From Letharia columbiana (Eukaryota > Ascomycota > Lecanoromycetes > Lecanorales > Parmeliaceae), in assembly GCF_014066305.1 (NCBI RefSeq), contig NW_023501047.1, positions 434,001 through 498,000 on the forward strand: a stretch of 64,000 nt of DNA, read 5' to 3'. A program made the position numbers and the translations under genes. A model generated the notes under the pieces. The model saw only the letters and a program-made list of their open reading frames with translations. It had not been told where the DNA came from and did not search any database. Below are positions 10,226-19,455 of the stretch, piece after piece (position 1 is the first letter of the stretch; every line of letters begins with the position of its first letter).

Positions 10226-12287
10226 TCAATTCCCCTGTTGAATAACCTGACGAGCCTCCGCCTCCAATACCTCCATCTGAAATTTTTTCCCCTTCAACCA
10301 CGTTCTCGCCTTGCAAACCACCAGAACCCAAGTCTCCCTCTCCTGGCCCATCTTTTCCTCCAGAAACGCAATAAACACCAAGGTGATCCAGTACGATTCC
10401 CTCTTTTTACACAGGACTTTTTCCTTGATACCCAAGATACTGGTAAGCTGCGTCGCCTCAGTCCAGGAGCCCTCGAAATCATGCAGCTCAATGATTGAAA
10501 GGCACATTCTCACTTTCGGTAGCAACATGTTTGTTGTTTCCTTGGTTGGAGCCAAGGGCCTCGAAACGTTCTTCGACCGCCGCTGCACTAGACATAGGAG
10601 ACGGACCAGCCGATGCCATTGAACCGAACATACCATTGGCACTGCCAGTATGTTTAGTTGGCGATCGGGAGGATTGCTCATATCCGATGTTGTGAAAGCG
10701 AAGAGGCGGACCAGCAGAGATTGAGCCGAAGAGACCGCTTTGAGTTGGTGGACCCGCTGATTGGGTTGCTGTTCCTCTACTCTGAGATGGTGGGGTAGTG
10801 GTCGGCCACCGCGGCCTCTGCCGCTTTCTTTGGTCGGACGCCCTCCATGTCCTATAGAATAATGCGAAGAGAACCACGAGTCGTGTCCCTTTGCTGGCGT
10901 GATTTCCCTAGGAGGGGGAGTGTGTCTAATAAACCAAAACCCATGTCCTCGTCACTTTCTTCGGCTTCATCGGATTCGATTCCTGCTGAAGGGCAAGATT
11001 CGGACTCACCAAAAGATGATGTGCACTCTTAGACTACGGCCTCAACGCTTTGCATATCGTCTTCGGAAGGCTTCATATTCGTGTGTTCGTTCCCAGATAC
11101 GGCTATGAACGAGCACTACTTCCCACCCACTTGGAATCGTAACCCCAATCGAACGGCCTCACGTTGGACGATCTCCTCAAAACAGCTGGGATGAATGTCC
11201 TTCAATAGCCTTCCACTCTCGTTGTCTTTGGCATCACAGATCCAGCCTCGACCTTCCTCGAGCTCTTGCATGAATTTCTTCGCGGCCAATTGATGGATCT
11301 TTTTGCCTGGCTCAGGCAATCTTTGGATCGGGACCTCAAGCTCCAGAGGCCCTTGTGGAGATGCGCCCCGCAAAATCACCGACTTGGGAGTCTTTTGGGT
11401 GGAATCAGGAGACAGAAGGAGGTAGGCTGTAGTTCGTGCGAAAGGGAATAATGGAGGTATCCGGTGTGGTCCTTGTAGCAGCTTTGGTGTTGGAACACCT
11501 GGCAGATGTGCATACGGATCCTCATTGTCATTGCCCAGCGAAAGCGGGCACACTTCCTCTTCTGTCTTGATGCTTGAGTCGAAGAGCGAGATGGGATTTT
11601 CATGTTCTTCCGTTGTTTCCTGTGGTGTCTTTTGCTTGGTAAGCATGACCTTTATACCGTCTGTCAACCATCTCCCACGTCACGTCGCCCTCTTCTTTTG
11701 TAGATTTCTCGTACCTGACCTCCATAGTGTAGTCTGAGACGTGCTGGGACTATGCTGCCTTCAGCATGCGAACGACCTTTTTCTCAAGCTTCTCACCTTC
11801 GCCGACCGTCTGCGCGAAACCTTTGCCAGCACGAGCGACACCCTCAACAAGGCTGGTAGAAACGCCATCGCCAATTCCTAGTGGAAGCACGCGAATGCTG
11901 TCGCCAACAGTGTCGTTGAGATAGCTGAAAATTTCGTGTTGGCGACATATGTCACCGTCAGTCAAGACCAGAATCTCGCAGTCGAGGTCTACGAAACGGC
12001 TGTCGATGGCCGCTCTAACGGTATTCTGAGTCTCAGTCCCGCAGTAGTCGGCCTTGAAATGTTCGACATGGGCTATCGCCTCCTTTAGCGAGTCATTGTC
12101 ATATGATCGGCTTTTGGGCCAAAGGAAAGAGTGAATCGATCCAAGGAACAGATATTAAACTTCACACCGACCGGTAAAGACTTTAGAAAGACTTTCAGCG
12201 CAGATATCAGCATCGGGATCTCGTTGACCATACTGCCACTGCGATCTGCGACGAAAATGATCTCAGGTCGTGCAGGAGGCATATCAG
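10226..12287 (-). pseudogene. von Willebrand A domain gene, 5'-truncated and disrupted
   Basis: Read in several frames, this strand encodes the vWA domain of fungal VIT/vWA proteins: RPEIIFVADRSGSM (a MIDAS-type DxSGSM), GVKFNICS, FLWPKSRSY, DYCGTE, ILVLTDGD and VEGVARAGKG. The usual middle region follows. The C-terminal helical region comes last (IIELHDFEGSW, SILGIKEK, LEAEARQVI). The VIT domain that should precede the vWA is absent; MmgE/PrpD sequence lies there instead. Lesions I can place are a 1-base loss near 12141-12147 and a TAG at 11750-11752. There is also a 1-base gain near 11664-11667. A TAG replaces the Trp of the GGKW motif at 11116-11118, and a 1-base loss lies near 10497-10503. 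A stop near 11030 is also in frame. No intact product is possible as the sequence stands. Sequencing errors could explain single-base indels but not the missing domain. Confidence 0.85.
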
Positions 12288-13813
12288 CCTCCATTTCTCC
12301 TTTATCTCACACCCAGAAAGAAGGCTTCCGATAGCTTTCAAGACCGGCATTTCCTGCACCCAGCTCTCGCCATCGGTAAATTCTACTGACACTCTCGTGT
12401 ACCAAGCACTCTTGTCGTCAAACTCCTCATTCCACACGCAGTCAATCTTCCGGATCAAGTCCCAAGTATCATCGCGCTCAAGGTTTGCCTCGCTGAATTG
12501 CTCGAGCAGGACTTTTCGATCTAGCAGCTGTACAGCAGCGATGTATCGCGTACTCATCTGAGCGCCGGTCGTTGTGATGGGTCGACCGATCTGCTGACCA
12601 CCGTGTGCGTGAGGAGCCTTGGGCCGCTCGATCACAATCTTGCTCACGGACCCGAGGTCTGCGAATCTTTCGGGGTGCTTTGCCTGCAGCGTAGCAATGC
12701 AGTCAACAGGAGCATGTGTCGCGATCATGGAGTTGTATTCCTTGAGTCTGATCCCTTCAATGCCTCTCCAGTCCCGTCCCAAGCCACCAATGAGCTCGTT
12801 CTCTTTGTAAGTGGGGTCATACGTCGAGCGTTGACCGAAGGTAGAGAGATAGCCGCCATATGGTCTCTCGAAAACTTGATCGATGCCTGTATAATTTTCT
12901 CTGGACATCAAAGCGGCAAAGAGTCCGTTGCGGGCGGCAAAACCGTGCTGCATGCGCTTTGCCATGCTTTCATATTGTGCAGACATCAAATCGCAGGCTT
13001 GGGTGCACGCTGTGCCAAGGGAATCCTCTATCTTTCCAGAGGGGAGATTAAGGGAGGTTTGAAACCGCGGCTGCTGCGACTGGAGGACAGAAGACGGCGC
13101 CCTGGTTCGGATGATTCAGCTATTGGCAGCCGAACTGAAGTCTCCGGAAGGAGCACCTACGCTGTGCCACCCACGGCTCAGCATCTCAGGACCGTGGAGG
13201 GCACGGCCGATTCGGGAGCCGAGCTCGAAGCCTACGACGGTGGAGATGAAGAACGTTGCACCATCAATCTTCGATCCCGCATCCGACCCCTGAGCGTACT
13301 CCGCTGCAGCGAACAGAGCTGGCAGTATGATTGAGTTGGCACGCCACGGTGCATCAACGTGGACATCATCGAGCTCGAATCCTTGAATAAAAGACCCATC
13401 CAAGAGGGCTGCATTGAGCGGACTTGTGCGCTGGCTGTCCTAAGTACAGGGTACAAGCAAACAGGGAACATTCCGAACTCAAGGAAAAGTAAAGCTTGCA
13501 CGTACCTTGTTCCAGCCAAAGACGGCGCACTTGCCAGTCCCCTCAACGTCCATACAGGCTGCGTAGCTACTTTTGACCATGGCAGCTTTGCTCCTACGAT
13601 AGCACAGGCGATGGCATCGAGAACCAGATACTTGACCTTGGTCTGGACGTTCGATGGCATGTCCGAGAGCTGGACTGATTCTATCCGGTTGCAGACCTGT
13701 CCGGCAATCCCATCGGGAGCACGGCATGGAGCTCGCGAAGATCGGAATCCGGTGTTGTACAAAGATGCTGGAGCACTTTTGCCGATTCTTGTTGCTGGCA
13801 AAATACGAGACAT
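12288..13813 (-). pseudogene. MmgE/PrpD family gene, 3'-truncated and frameshifted
   Basis: The sequence matches the MmgE/PrpD family (2-methylcitrate dehydratase and cis-aconitate decarboxylase relatives). It has an N-terminus with KYLVLDAIACAIVGAKLPW and EGTGKCAVFGWNK. FELDDVHVDAPWRANSIILPA follows. The C-terminal lid has MSAQYESMAKRMQHGFAARNG, GGYLSTFGQ, IRLKEYNSMIATHAPVDCI and EIKEKWR. Two introns fit well (13505-13440 and 13160-13102). A 1-base loss near 13551-13560 and a 1-base gain near 13050 break the frame. Conserved sequence stops at EIKEKWR (about 12290-12308), roughly 30-50 residues short of the usual end. The next bases, in another frame, are the middle of a vWA gene. The ATG at 13813 opens a plausible mitochondrial-like leader. 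Confidence 0.82.
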
Positions 13814-14627
13814 CGTGGAAAGGTCTCTGCTGGGGTAGAGAACACTGTGTAGCTCGAGTGAGCGGAAGGATGAAGCGAATAAAACGCCCTCAGGATAGAC
13901 GGCTCAAGGACGAGAGGGGACCACATTCGTTGGAATTGTGGCTCAATTGAGAGGATGTACGTTTTACATTCATCCGCTGGTGAATCGCATTGCAGAGCCA
14001 GAGCCAGTCTCTTGGCCAATTGGCGAAAGCTTGGTTTGCATTGGGTGGGCAGCAGTGATCGCAGAAGCCCGGAGAAATGGTTTGAAAAGGATACGACTCC
14101 TAGAACTCACTCAGGAAGAGAAATCTCCATATGAACACTGGATTATGGATGCATATCTGCAGGGTCTAGTAAAAGCCATCGATGTTCAAGCGTGGCGAAA
14201 CAAAAGGTGGGCCGAGCCTCGGTGCTCTCGGCGATCTTATGCGAGGGTGTGAAGATGCAATGCATGTGGCTCGCACATCCTTTCTAAATACCTTAAAACG
14301 TATGCAGAATGGGTATGTCAAGTTCAAAACACGGTCCAGGAACTCAACCTCGGACCCATAGTGCGGGAAGGGACGGGACGAGTGCTGTTGATCATTAGGT
14401 GTAATTAAACAACAATTCTTTGATGAACATAAATGTAACTAAACCAAGACCTTCAAGATACAGAATTTGAGAATAGTATCAGTTTCTAGAGAGTAGACAG
14501 CGGGAAAGAAAGACAAAATACATGTTATTTATTGTCACATATATCAAGTATACCTCGTAACGAAACCTTCGAGTCTGCATTAGTGCACATCTCTTTGAAC
14601 AGGCTCGTTTGAAAATACCTTTACCAG
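13814..14627. other. Intergenic, AT-rich second half
   Basis: No gene recognised. A 104-codon plus-strand frame at 13938-14252 overlaps the 5' flank of the MmgE/PrpD pseudogene and has no family match that I can name. From 14390 the sequence becomes AT-rich and resembles 3' flanking DNA of the remnant that ends at 14628. Confidence 0.4.
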
Positions 14628-15286
14628 CTAGACCAAAGTCTCGTTCTCGGCCTCCCCTTTCCCATTCTCATCCAGCACCAGGCTATCCATATGGTGTGCG
14701 TAGTTGTACAGCGACCCAGCCTTTTCGCCCACCTCATTAATCATAGCAATAGATTACGTGATGGCACTAGCAGACTGCCACATCGATTTCGTGTGTTTCG
14801 AACAAGGCTGGCTGAGTGCGACAGTCAGAGCGCCATCAAGCCTCTTTTCGATCAAAGAAAGTTTTGCGGTAGGGTGGGCTGGTAATTAGATGGGATGCGG
14901 AGCCGCTGCTCGAGAGGAAGACGAAAGCATGCTGCAGTTCTTGGCGTCGATTCGAACGAGGAAACCCGACCAAGGGTCTGTTGGCTCTGGATGTGGGTTG
15001 TTCCAAAGTCGCGATAGATCGCAGCGGCGGAATGCCGCTGGGGAACATTGCATCAAATGCGCCTTCTATGCAAACAGATGTTGAACTTCAGAGTTGCACA
15101 CCGTTCTTCATCCGTTAAGTTCTCCGAGGATGTGAGAGAGCTGGGACACAAAGGTAACGAGAGCTTGGGCAGTCCAGATATGAAAAGACTTCTATTTACC
15201 CGTCCAGAATATCCGTATAGACCGTCCTCGGGAACCTTTCTCTCGCTCTGTTTCACATTAGCCTTCCATGCTGGTATGAAAGTCAA
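14628..15286 (-). pseudogene. Remnant of an unknown protein gene
   Basis: Three coding-like pieces follow each other on this strand. The first starts at 15286 (MTFIPAWKANVKQSERKVPE...LTDEERC). The second runs about 15060-14889 (GAFDAMFPSGIPPLRSIATL...). The last is a C-terminal exon from 14878 (CCAG acceptor) that ends at 14628 with GSLYNYAHHMDSLVLDENGK. The last exon contains an in-frame TAA between AIT and SIAMINE. A CAA to TAA change would explain it. The joins between the first two pieces are not clear. I do not recognise the family. It may be an inactivated gene or a real gene with one sequencing error. Confidence 0.35.
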
Positions 15287-15686
15287 TATTCACTTGAGCA
15301 ACGTGTTCTGCACTATCAAGCATACCTGCCCAAAACATATGGAGATGTGGTGGCCTGACCAGCGAGGGAGACTATTTCGTTCGGATATCAGCGTGGTGAG
15401 AAAAATAACAAGAGGGTGCCGTAGCTGGTCCGTCAAGCTTTTTTTAGAAAGTTCGATTAAAGCGGCCAATGGCAGGGAGGGCTGTTGTTAATTCCGTTCA
15501 TGTGATCAGCATCATGATTCCAAGTCTATCAGTCCTTCTTGAAATGCTGAGAGACGCCGGGAAAGACATAGCAGATTCAATATATTCTTCGATATCGAAG
15601 TGAAAATTCCCCTCCCCTAGAAGCCATTGCACTGCCGCTGTCAAAGCAAAAAGCTTCCTTTCTCAACCCCTGGCCCCCCTCCCCCT
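15287..15686. other. Intergenic
   Basis: About 400 bases between the remnant and the small mitochondrial-type gene. It contains a T run (15440-15446) and the pyrimidine-rich 3' flank of the next gene at 15660-15690. No gene or RNA feature seen. Confidence 0.45.
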
Positions 15687-15696
15687 TCATTTCTGC

Positions 15697-16132
15697 TCAT
15701 CCTCTGGCCCTAGCGGCTTCTCCCCCTGCTTCTCCACGCTCTCCCTCTTCTTCTCCGCTGGCTCCTTCTGGATTCCTCTTCACCGCATCCTCCGTAGGTG
15801 TACCCTCATCTTTGTCGCCCGGAATAGCGCTCCGCTCCGACACAGGTTGTTGCACACTCGCTGTATCTGGGGAATTGGCACCCTCGGTCCCGCGGGTCTT
15901 CTTGAGCTGGGCTTGATCGCTGGAACTGGATTGCGGGTTGCCGAGGTCGCCTTCGGCGAAACGGGGATATGTGGTTGTGAGGCTGCGGCGGACTGTTACG
16001 ATTGTTAATCTATGAGTTGGTAAAGGAGAAAGGGGGAAGGGGAGAGGTACAGATGGGTGGGGTGAAGGGATAACGGAGTGGTTGGAGGGACGCCGGGGAG
16101 CGTGTGGAGAGACGGAGGATGCGGGATGCCAT
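15697..16132 (-). CDS. Small probable mitochondrial protein, 125 aa
   Basis: Exons 16132-16051 and 15992-15697; the 58-bp intron begins GTACCT and ends AACAG. The N-terminus (MASRILRLSTRSPASLQPLRYP) is rich in Arg and Ser without acids, and a second basic patch (FRRSLTTTYPRFAEGD) spans the intron. This is the usual look of a mitochondrial import signal in short fungal proteins of this type. The rest is hydrophilic and disordered. The annotated frame ends in a Gly/Glu/Arg-rich tail. A +1 shift at about 15757 would instead give a Lys/Glu/Pro-rich tail ending GPEDEQK at 15687, which looks more like a conserved ending (see findings). Role unknown. Confidence 0.6.
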
Positions 16133-16511
16133 TGTCACGTATACTTGAAGTTTTTGTACTTTTGATAAGAGAGGCTCGATTTTCTCGAGTGTGAAGTAGA
16201 TGGCAACAGCATAGCTTCTCCCAGCAGCGCTAATGCGAGCTTGTGACTACGTCATAGAGTGGTCAAAATTTAGCGGAGGAATTGGATCAATGCAGTTTTA
16301 AAAACACCATCTCAAACATTTATACATATTATTTTGACTTCAGTTCCCACGCCTGCTTTACGCCAATTGGCATTTGCCCTGTCGTACAAATAAGCCTTTG
16401 ATAATCGATACCATTGCTATCATGCCTTCCTAGACGCTATGCATATGCTGCTTGCCTCCAATGATCCCCCCTTGCCCCTTGTCCCTTGCCCATGCTCCGT
16501 CAGAAGCATCC
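16133..16511. other. Intergenic
   Basis: Short gap of about 380 bases between the 3' end of DPL1 and the 5' end of the small mitochondrial-type gene, both on the minus strand. It holds the promoter of the latter and the DPL1 3' flank. Nothing else recognised. Confidence 0.5.
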
Positions 16512-18320
16512 TCAGGCTTTATACAGCGTGTCCAAGAAACCCTCAGCCAGACTGTTGACCACACTCGGGTTCGGGAGACTCCCGGCGACACCGTACAACG
16601 CCGCCGCATCGCCTTTCGCTCCGCCCTTTGCTCCCTTGCCTTCCACAATTCTTACCCTCTCCTTTTCCTTCTCCTCTTCTACCACTGCCACAAGGTCTCC
16701 GAGAAGTTTGTCCACGGCAGCGACAACTGGTAACGTTACAGCAACATGAATGGCTGGTGGCCTTTGTAAGGCATTTAGATGCCATCCTTTACTCGACATA
16801 GCATCGGCAAGATCGTACACGTTGAGAGTTCTCGACGTGAAAGCGACAACGCTGACGAGCGGCTTTCCCATGACAGTGAGATCGTCCCGCAGAGAGGGGT
16901 GCTCTCGGATGGTTGATTCAATTTTCTTAGCAGCGCCAACTATTTTATGGCAGCTATCGATGTAGCCGCTTTCGCCTTGAGACATTAGGCTAGCCCAACA
17001 GGTGGCAATGAGAGCACCAGGACGTGAGCCTGCAATGCTCGGTGAGGCGTACACGCCTCCAGACCAGTCGGCGGAGACGAAGTACTGGTACGTGCGGAGC
17101 GCCGATGTCCGGTAAAGAAGGACAGAATTTCCTTTGGGCGCAAAGCCGTATTTGTGGGTGTCGCAGGAGATGCTTGTGACGCCTTTCAGGGTGAAGTCAA
17201 ACGGGACAGTCGGGAAACCCGCGCGTGCGAGAAAAGGGACTAGGAAGGAGCCGAGACAGCAGTCGACATGAAGAGGCAGAGATCCTTTCTTGCGGAGAGC
17301 GAGGCGGGATAGAGATGTAATGTCGTCAACGATGCCGTGAGGGAAGTTTGGGGCAGACCCAACGAGAAGTATGGTATTGCTGTTGATTAGACGAGAAACA
17401 CCGGGTATGTGTACACTGTATGTTGGTGCCGGACAGGCTACCAGGTGAACCTTGATACCGAAGTAAGCGCCAGCTTTGCGAAACGCTGCGTGAGCAGTAT
17501 CTGGTATTACCCTGTACTAGTCAGCAAAGCCCTTCACAGTCCATAGCTGCACACACATTTCAGGCTCAGTGACGCCACGTTCTGCGCGCGCCTTCTGCCT
17601 AGCGCTCAAGCACGCCATTAATATTGACTCCGTGCCACCACTCGTAGTAACTCCAGCTCCTCCAGCTGGTGCATTGAACATGGCAAGGACCATAGCGACG
17701 ATCTCCGCCTCCATCTTTCGTACTCCTGGAAAGACGTCTGGATGTATTGGATTTGCAACGCTGAACTTTTCAAAGGCCTCTGATTGTAGCTTGATCAATT
17801 CGTTCCCGCCATGGTAAACCGCTCCGCTAACAAGGCCATCCTCCCAGCGTGTATGCTCCATACCACCAAGTATTTCCAGCTCTGCCCTCACTTGCTGCTC
17901 GGTCCATCCTTCCTTCGGTAGCGTGAGGTATCGACTTATGCCAGGCCCTTGAGGGACTAGCTTTCCTTCGAGTTTGGTAATTGCTTCAGTGACTTGCTTT
18001 TGTACTTGGCTACGTACGCCAGGACTTTTCAGGAATATGCCGTAAAGCGTCCGTCGTATCGAGATGTACGCCTCCGCCACTGTCCCGAAGAGCCCGCGGC
18101 CTTTGAGCTGCAAGACACCTTTTCTTGTCCATCGTAAGAGAAAAGAGAAGAAGATCAGGTTACGGAGACTGTATTCAGTATCAGTACCAGTGTGGTGCAC
18201 AACGCGTATAGAGAGCTTCTACATCTCAGTGCCTATATTGAGATAATTGCCTCTCGGGCTGTTCTTTGTAGACGGTAGCGCCGTCCGAAGACTTACAGGC
18301 ATACGAGAGCTTCCCATCAT
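16512..18320 (-). CDS. DPL1: Sphingosine-1-phosphate lyase (dihydrosphingosine phosphate lyase)
   Basis: PLP-dependent enzyme that cleaves phosphorylated sphingoid bases to a fatty aldehyde and phosphoethanolamine, the exit step of sphingolipid degradation, at the ER membrane. Exons 18320-18223, 18168-17557 and 17511-16512 join in frame to 569 aa, close to the 589 aa of the yeast enzyme. A hydrophobic N-terminal anchor (LRNLIFFSFLLRW) lies at about residues 33-45. Family signatures are GWHTRWEDG-like GMEHTRWEDG, VSGAVYHGG, NPIHPDVFPGVRKMEAE, TSGG(T)ES and the PLP-lysine motif DTHKYGFAPKG, with the Schiff-base Lys at about residue 357. The first ATG of an ATGATG pair was taken as start. The C-terminus ends FLDTLYKA. 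Lies upstream-to-downstream with MRPL33 on the same strand but with its own promoter gap. Confidence 0.95.
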
Positions 18321-18813
18321 CTATAGATGGTCGTCAGTAACCGGCGGGATAATGAAGGTTAGCGACCAAGGGAAATAAAGCACGTTGAGATCATCAGACA
18401 TCAAGAAGTTCTAGGCTTGAGAAGTTTATTGCCGAGGGCCTCGGATTTAACAGGCTTGGCATCATCGGAGGGGAGAAAAGTTGAATAACTACTATCGCTG
18501 CACATGCTTGCCGTACGCCTTGCTGATTTCAATAATTCAAGTTATGCCTAAGCAGCATCTTTCCATTGTCCAAAGCGTCCTAAAGTGGAAGAGGCAAGGC
18601 GTCATTGCCAGCGATCTGATCGACTTTTTGGGAACATCCGGCTCTTCGCGTCCCATAGCCATCGACAACTCGGCGATCTCGTCCTTTGTAAGACTGTAGG
18701 TTTGCCCTGAAGATCAAGGATTCTCGGCTCGAGGCAGCTCCACACTTGCTGTTCCAATCCTCAAGGTGCCAGCTGCATGAATTCGTCCAGAAGTCCATCA
18801 ATCACCTGTTCTA
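18321..18813. other. Intergenic
   Basis: About 490 bases between MRPL33 and DPL1. Short frames on both strands (18481-18699 and 18580-18801) lack motifs. It should contain the DPL1 promoter and MRPL33 3' flank. Confidence 0.45.
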
Positions 18814-19074
18814 TCAACCCGCTACTGGCTTCTCAATGTAGTACCCAGGATCCGGTCTCCTCCTTTCCCGCATCTCTGCGTTTGTCAACGCCTCCTCGAC
18901 CTCTGATACGGCAACTAGCTCTTTGATCCTCATGATCTGACCTGCGGTGGAGGGATTGACGGGCTTGAAGACAGTGGCCATTCGCTTTCGCAGACCCAAG
19001 GCGTTAAGAACGCCCTGTGTCTTCTTAGGCAGGCCAATGGATGAACGTATGAGCGTGATCTTGAAGAAGGGCAT
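18814..19074 (-). CDS. MRPL33: Mitochondrial large-subunit ribosomal protein uL30m
   Basis: Intact 86-aa single-exon frame. The sequence MPFFKITLIRSSIGLPKKTQ followed by LGLRKRMATVFKPVNP is the conserved L30 fold: a beta strand, the IGxPKxT box and the LGLRK helix. It matches the short fungal mitochondrial L30 (yeast Mrpl33 is also 86 aa). It would assemble into the mitoribosomal large subunit. The start at 19074 opens directly with the conserved first strand, so no longer leader is needed. It is divergent from SEC6; the two starts are about 380 bases apart and may share a promoter region. Confidence 0.93.
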   Translation of the reverse strand: MPFFKITLIRSSIGLPKKTQGVLNALGLRKRMATVFKPVNPSTAGQIMRIKELVAVSEVEEALTNAEMRERRRPDPGYYIEKPVAG

Positions 19075-19455
19075 TGCCTCGAGCAGGTGGCAGTATTTGC
19101 GTGGAGAGAAGTGGTGGGCTTGGGCGATTCGTTTGGTTCAATCTGTCGTGTATGCTTAGGCGTTAGGACGAAGACAAAAGACTGTAGGAAATACCTACTA
19201 TTAGATTCTAATCGACGAAACCTGTGGTTAATTGGCTGATCGATAAATAGGTAGTCGTAAAGATGGGATTCTGCAGTCCCCAAACGTCACAAATCTGAGT
19301 CTGGCGCGGAAAGGAAATCTGCGCTTAAGCCCACTAGGAGCCGAAGGGGCTTAGCGAGGCTCCGGACGTGTAAATAGCCACGATAGCCACCTCGGTTCGC
19401 GGTCTGGATCAAGCATGCTGGCCATGCCCAGATTGCGCGATTGAGAGCAGGCCAA
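19075..19455. promoter_or_regulatory. Divergent promoter between MRPL33 and SEC6
   Basis: The two start codons face away from each other across about 380 bases. No specific binding site or TATA box can be assigned with confidence. Small introns in either 5' leader cannot be excluded. Confidence 0.5.

Noticed and set aside
13102..13160. Apparent insertion with stops in the MmgE/PrpD gene
   Set aside because: It has a GTAGGT donor, a CTGAAT branch-like site and a CCAG acceptor, so it is an ordinary intron and not a lesion.
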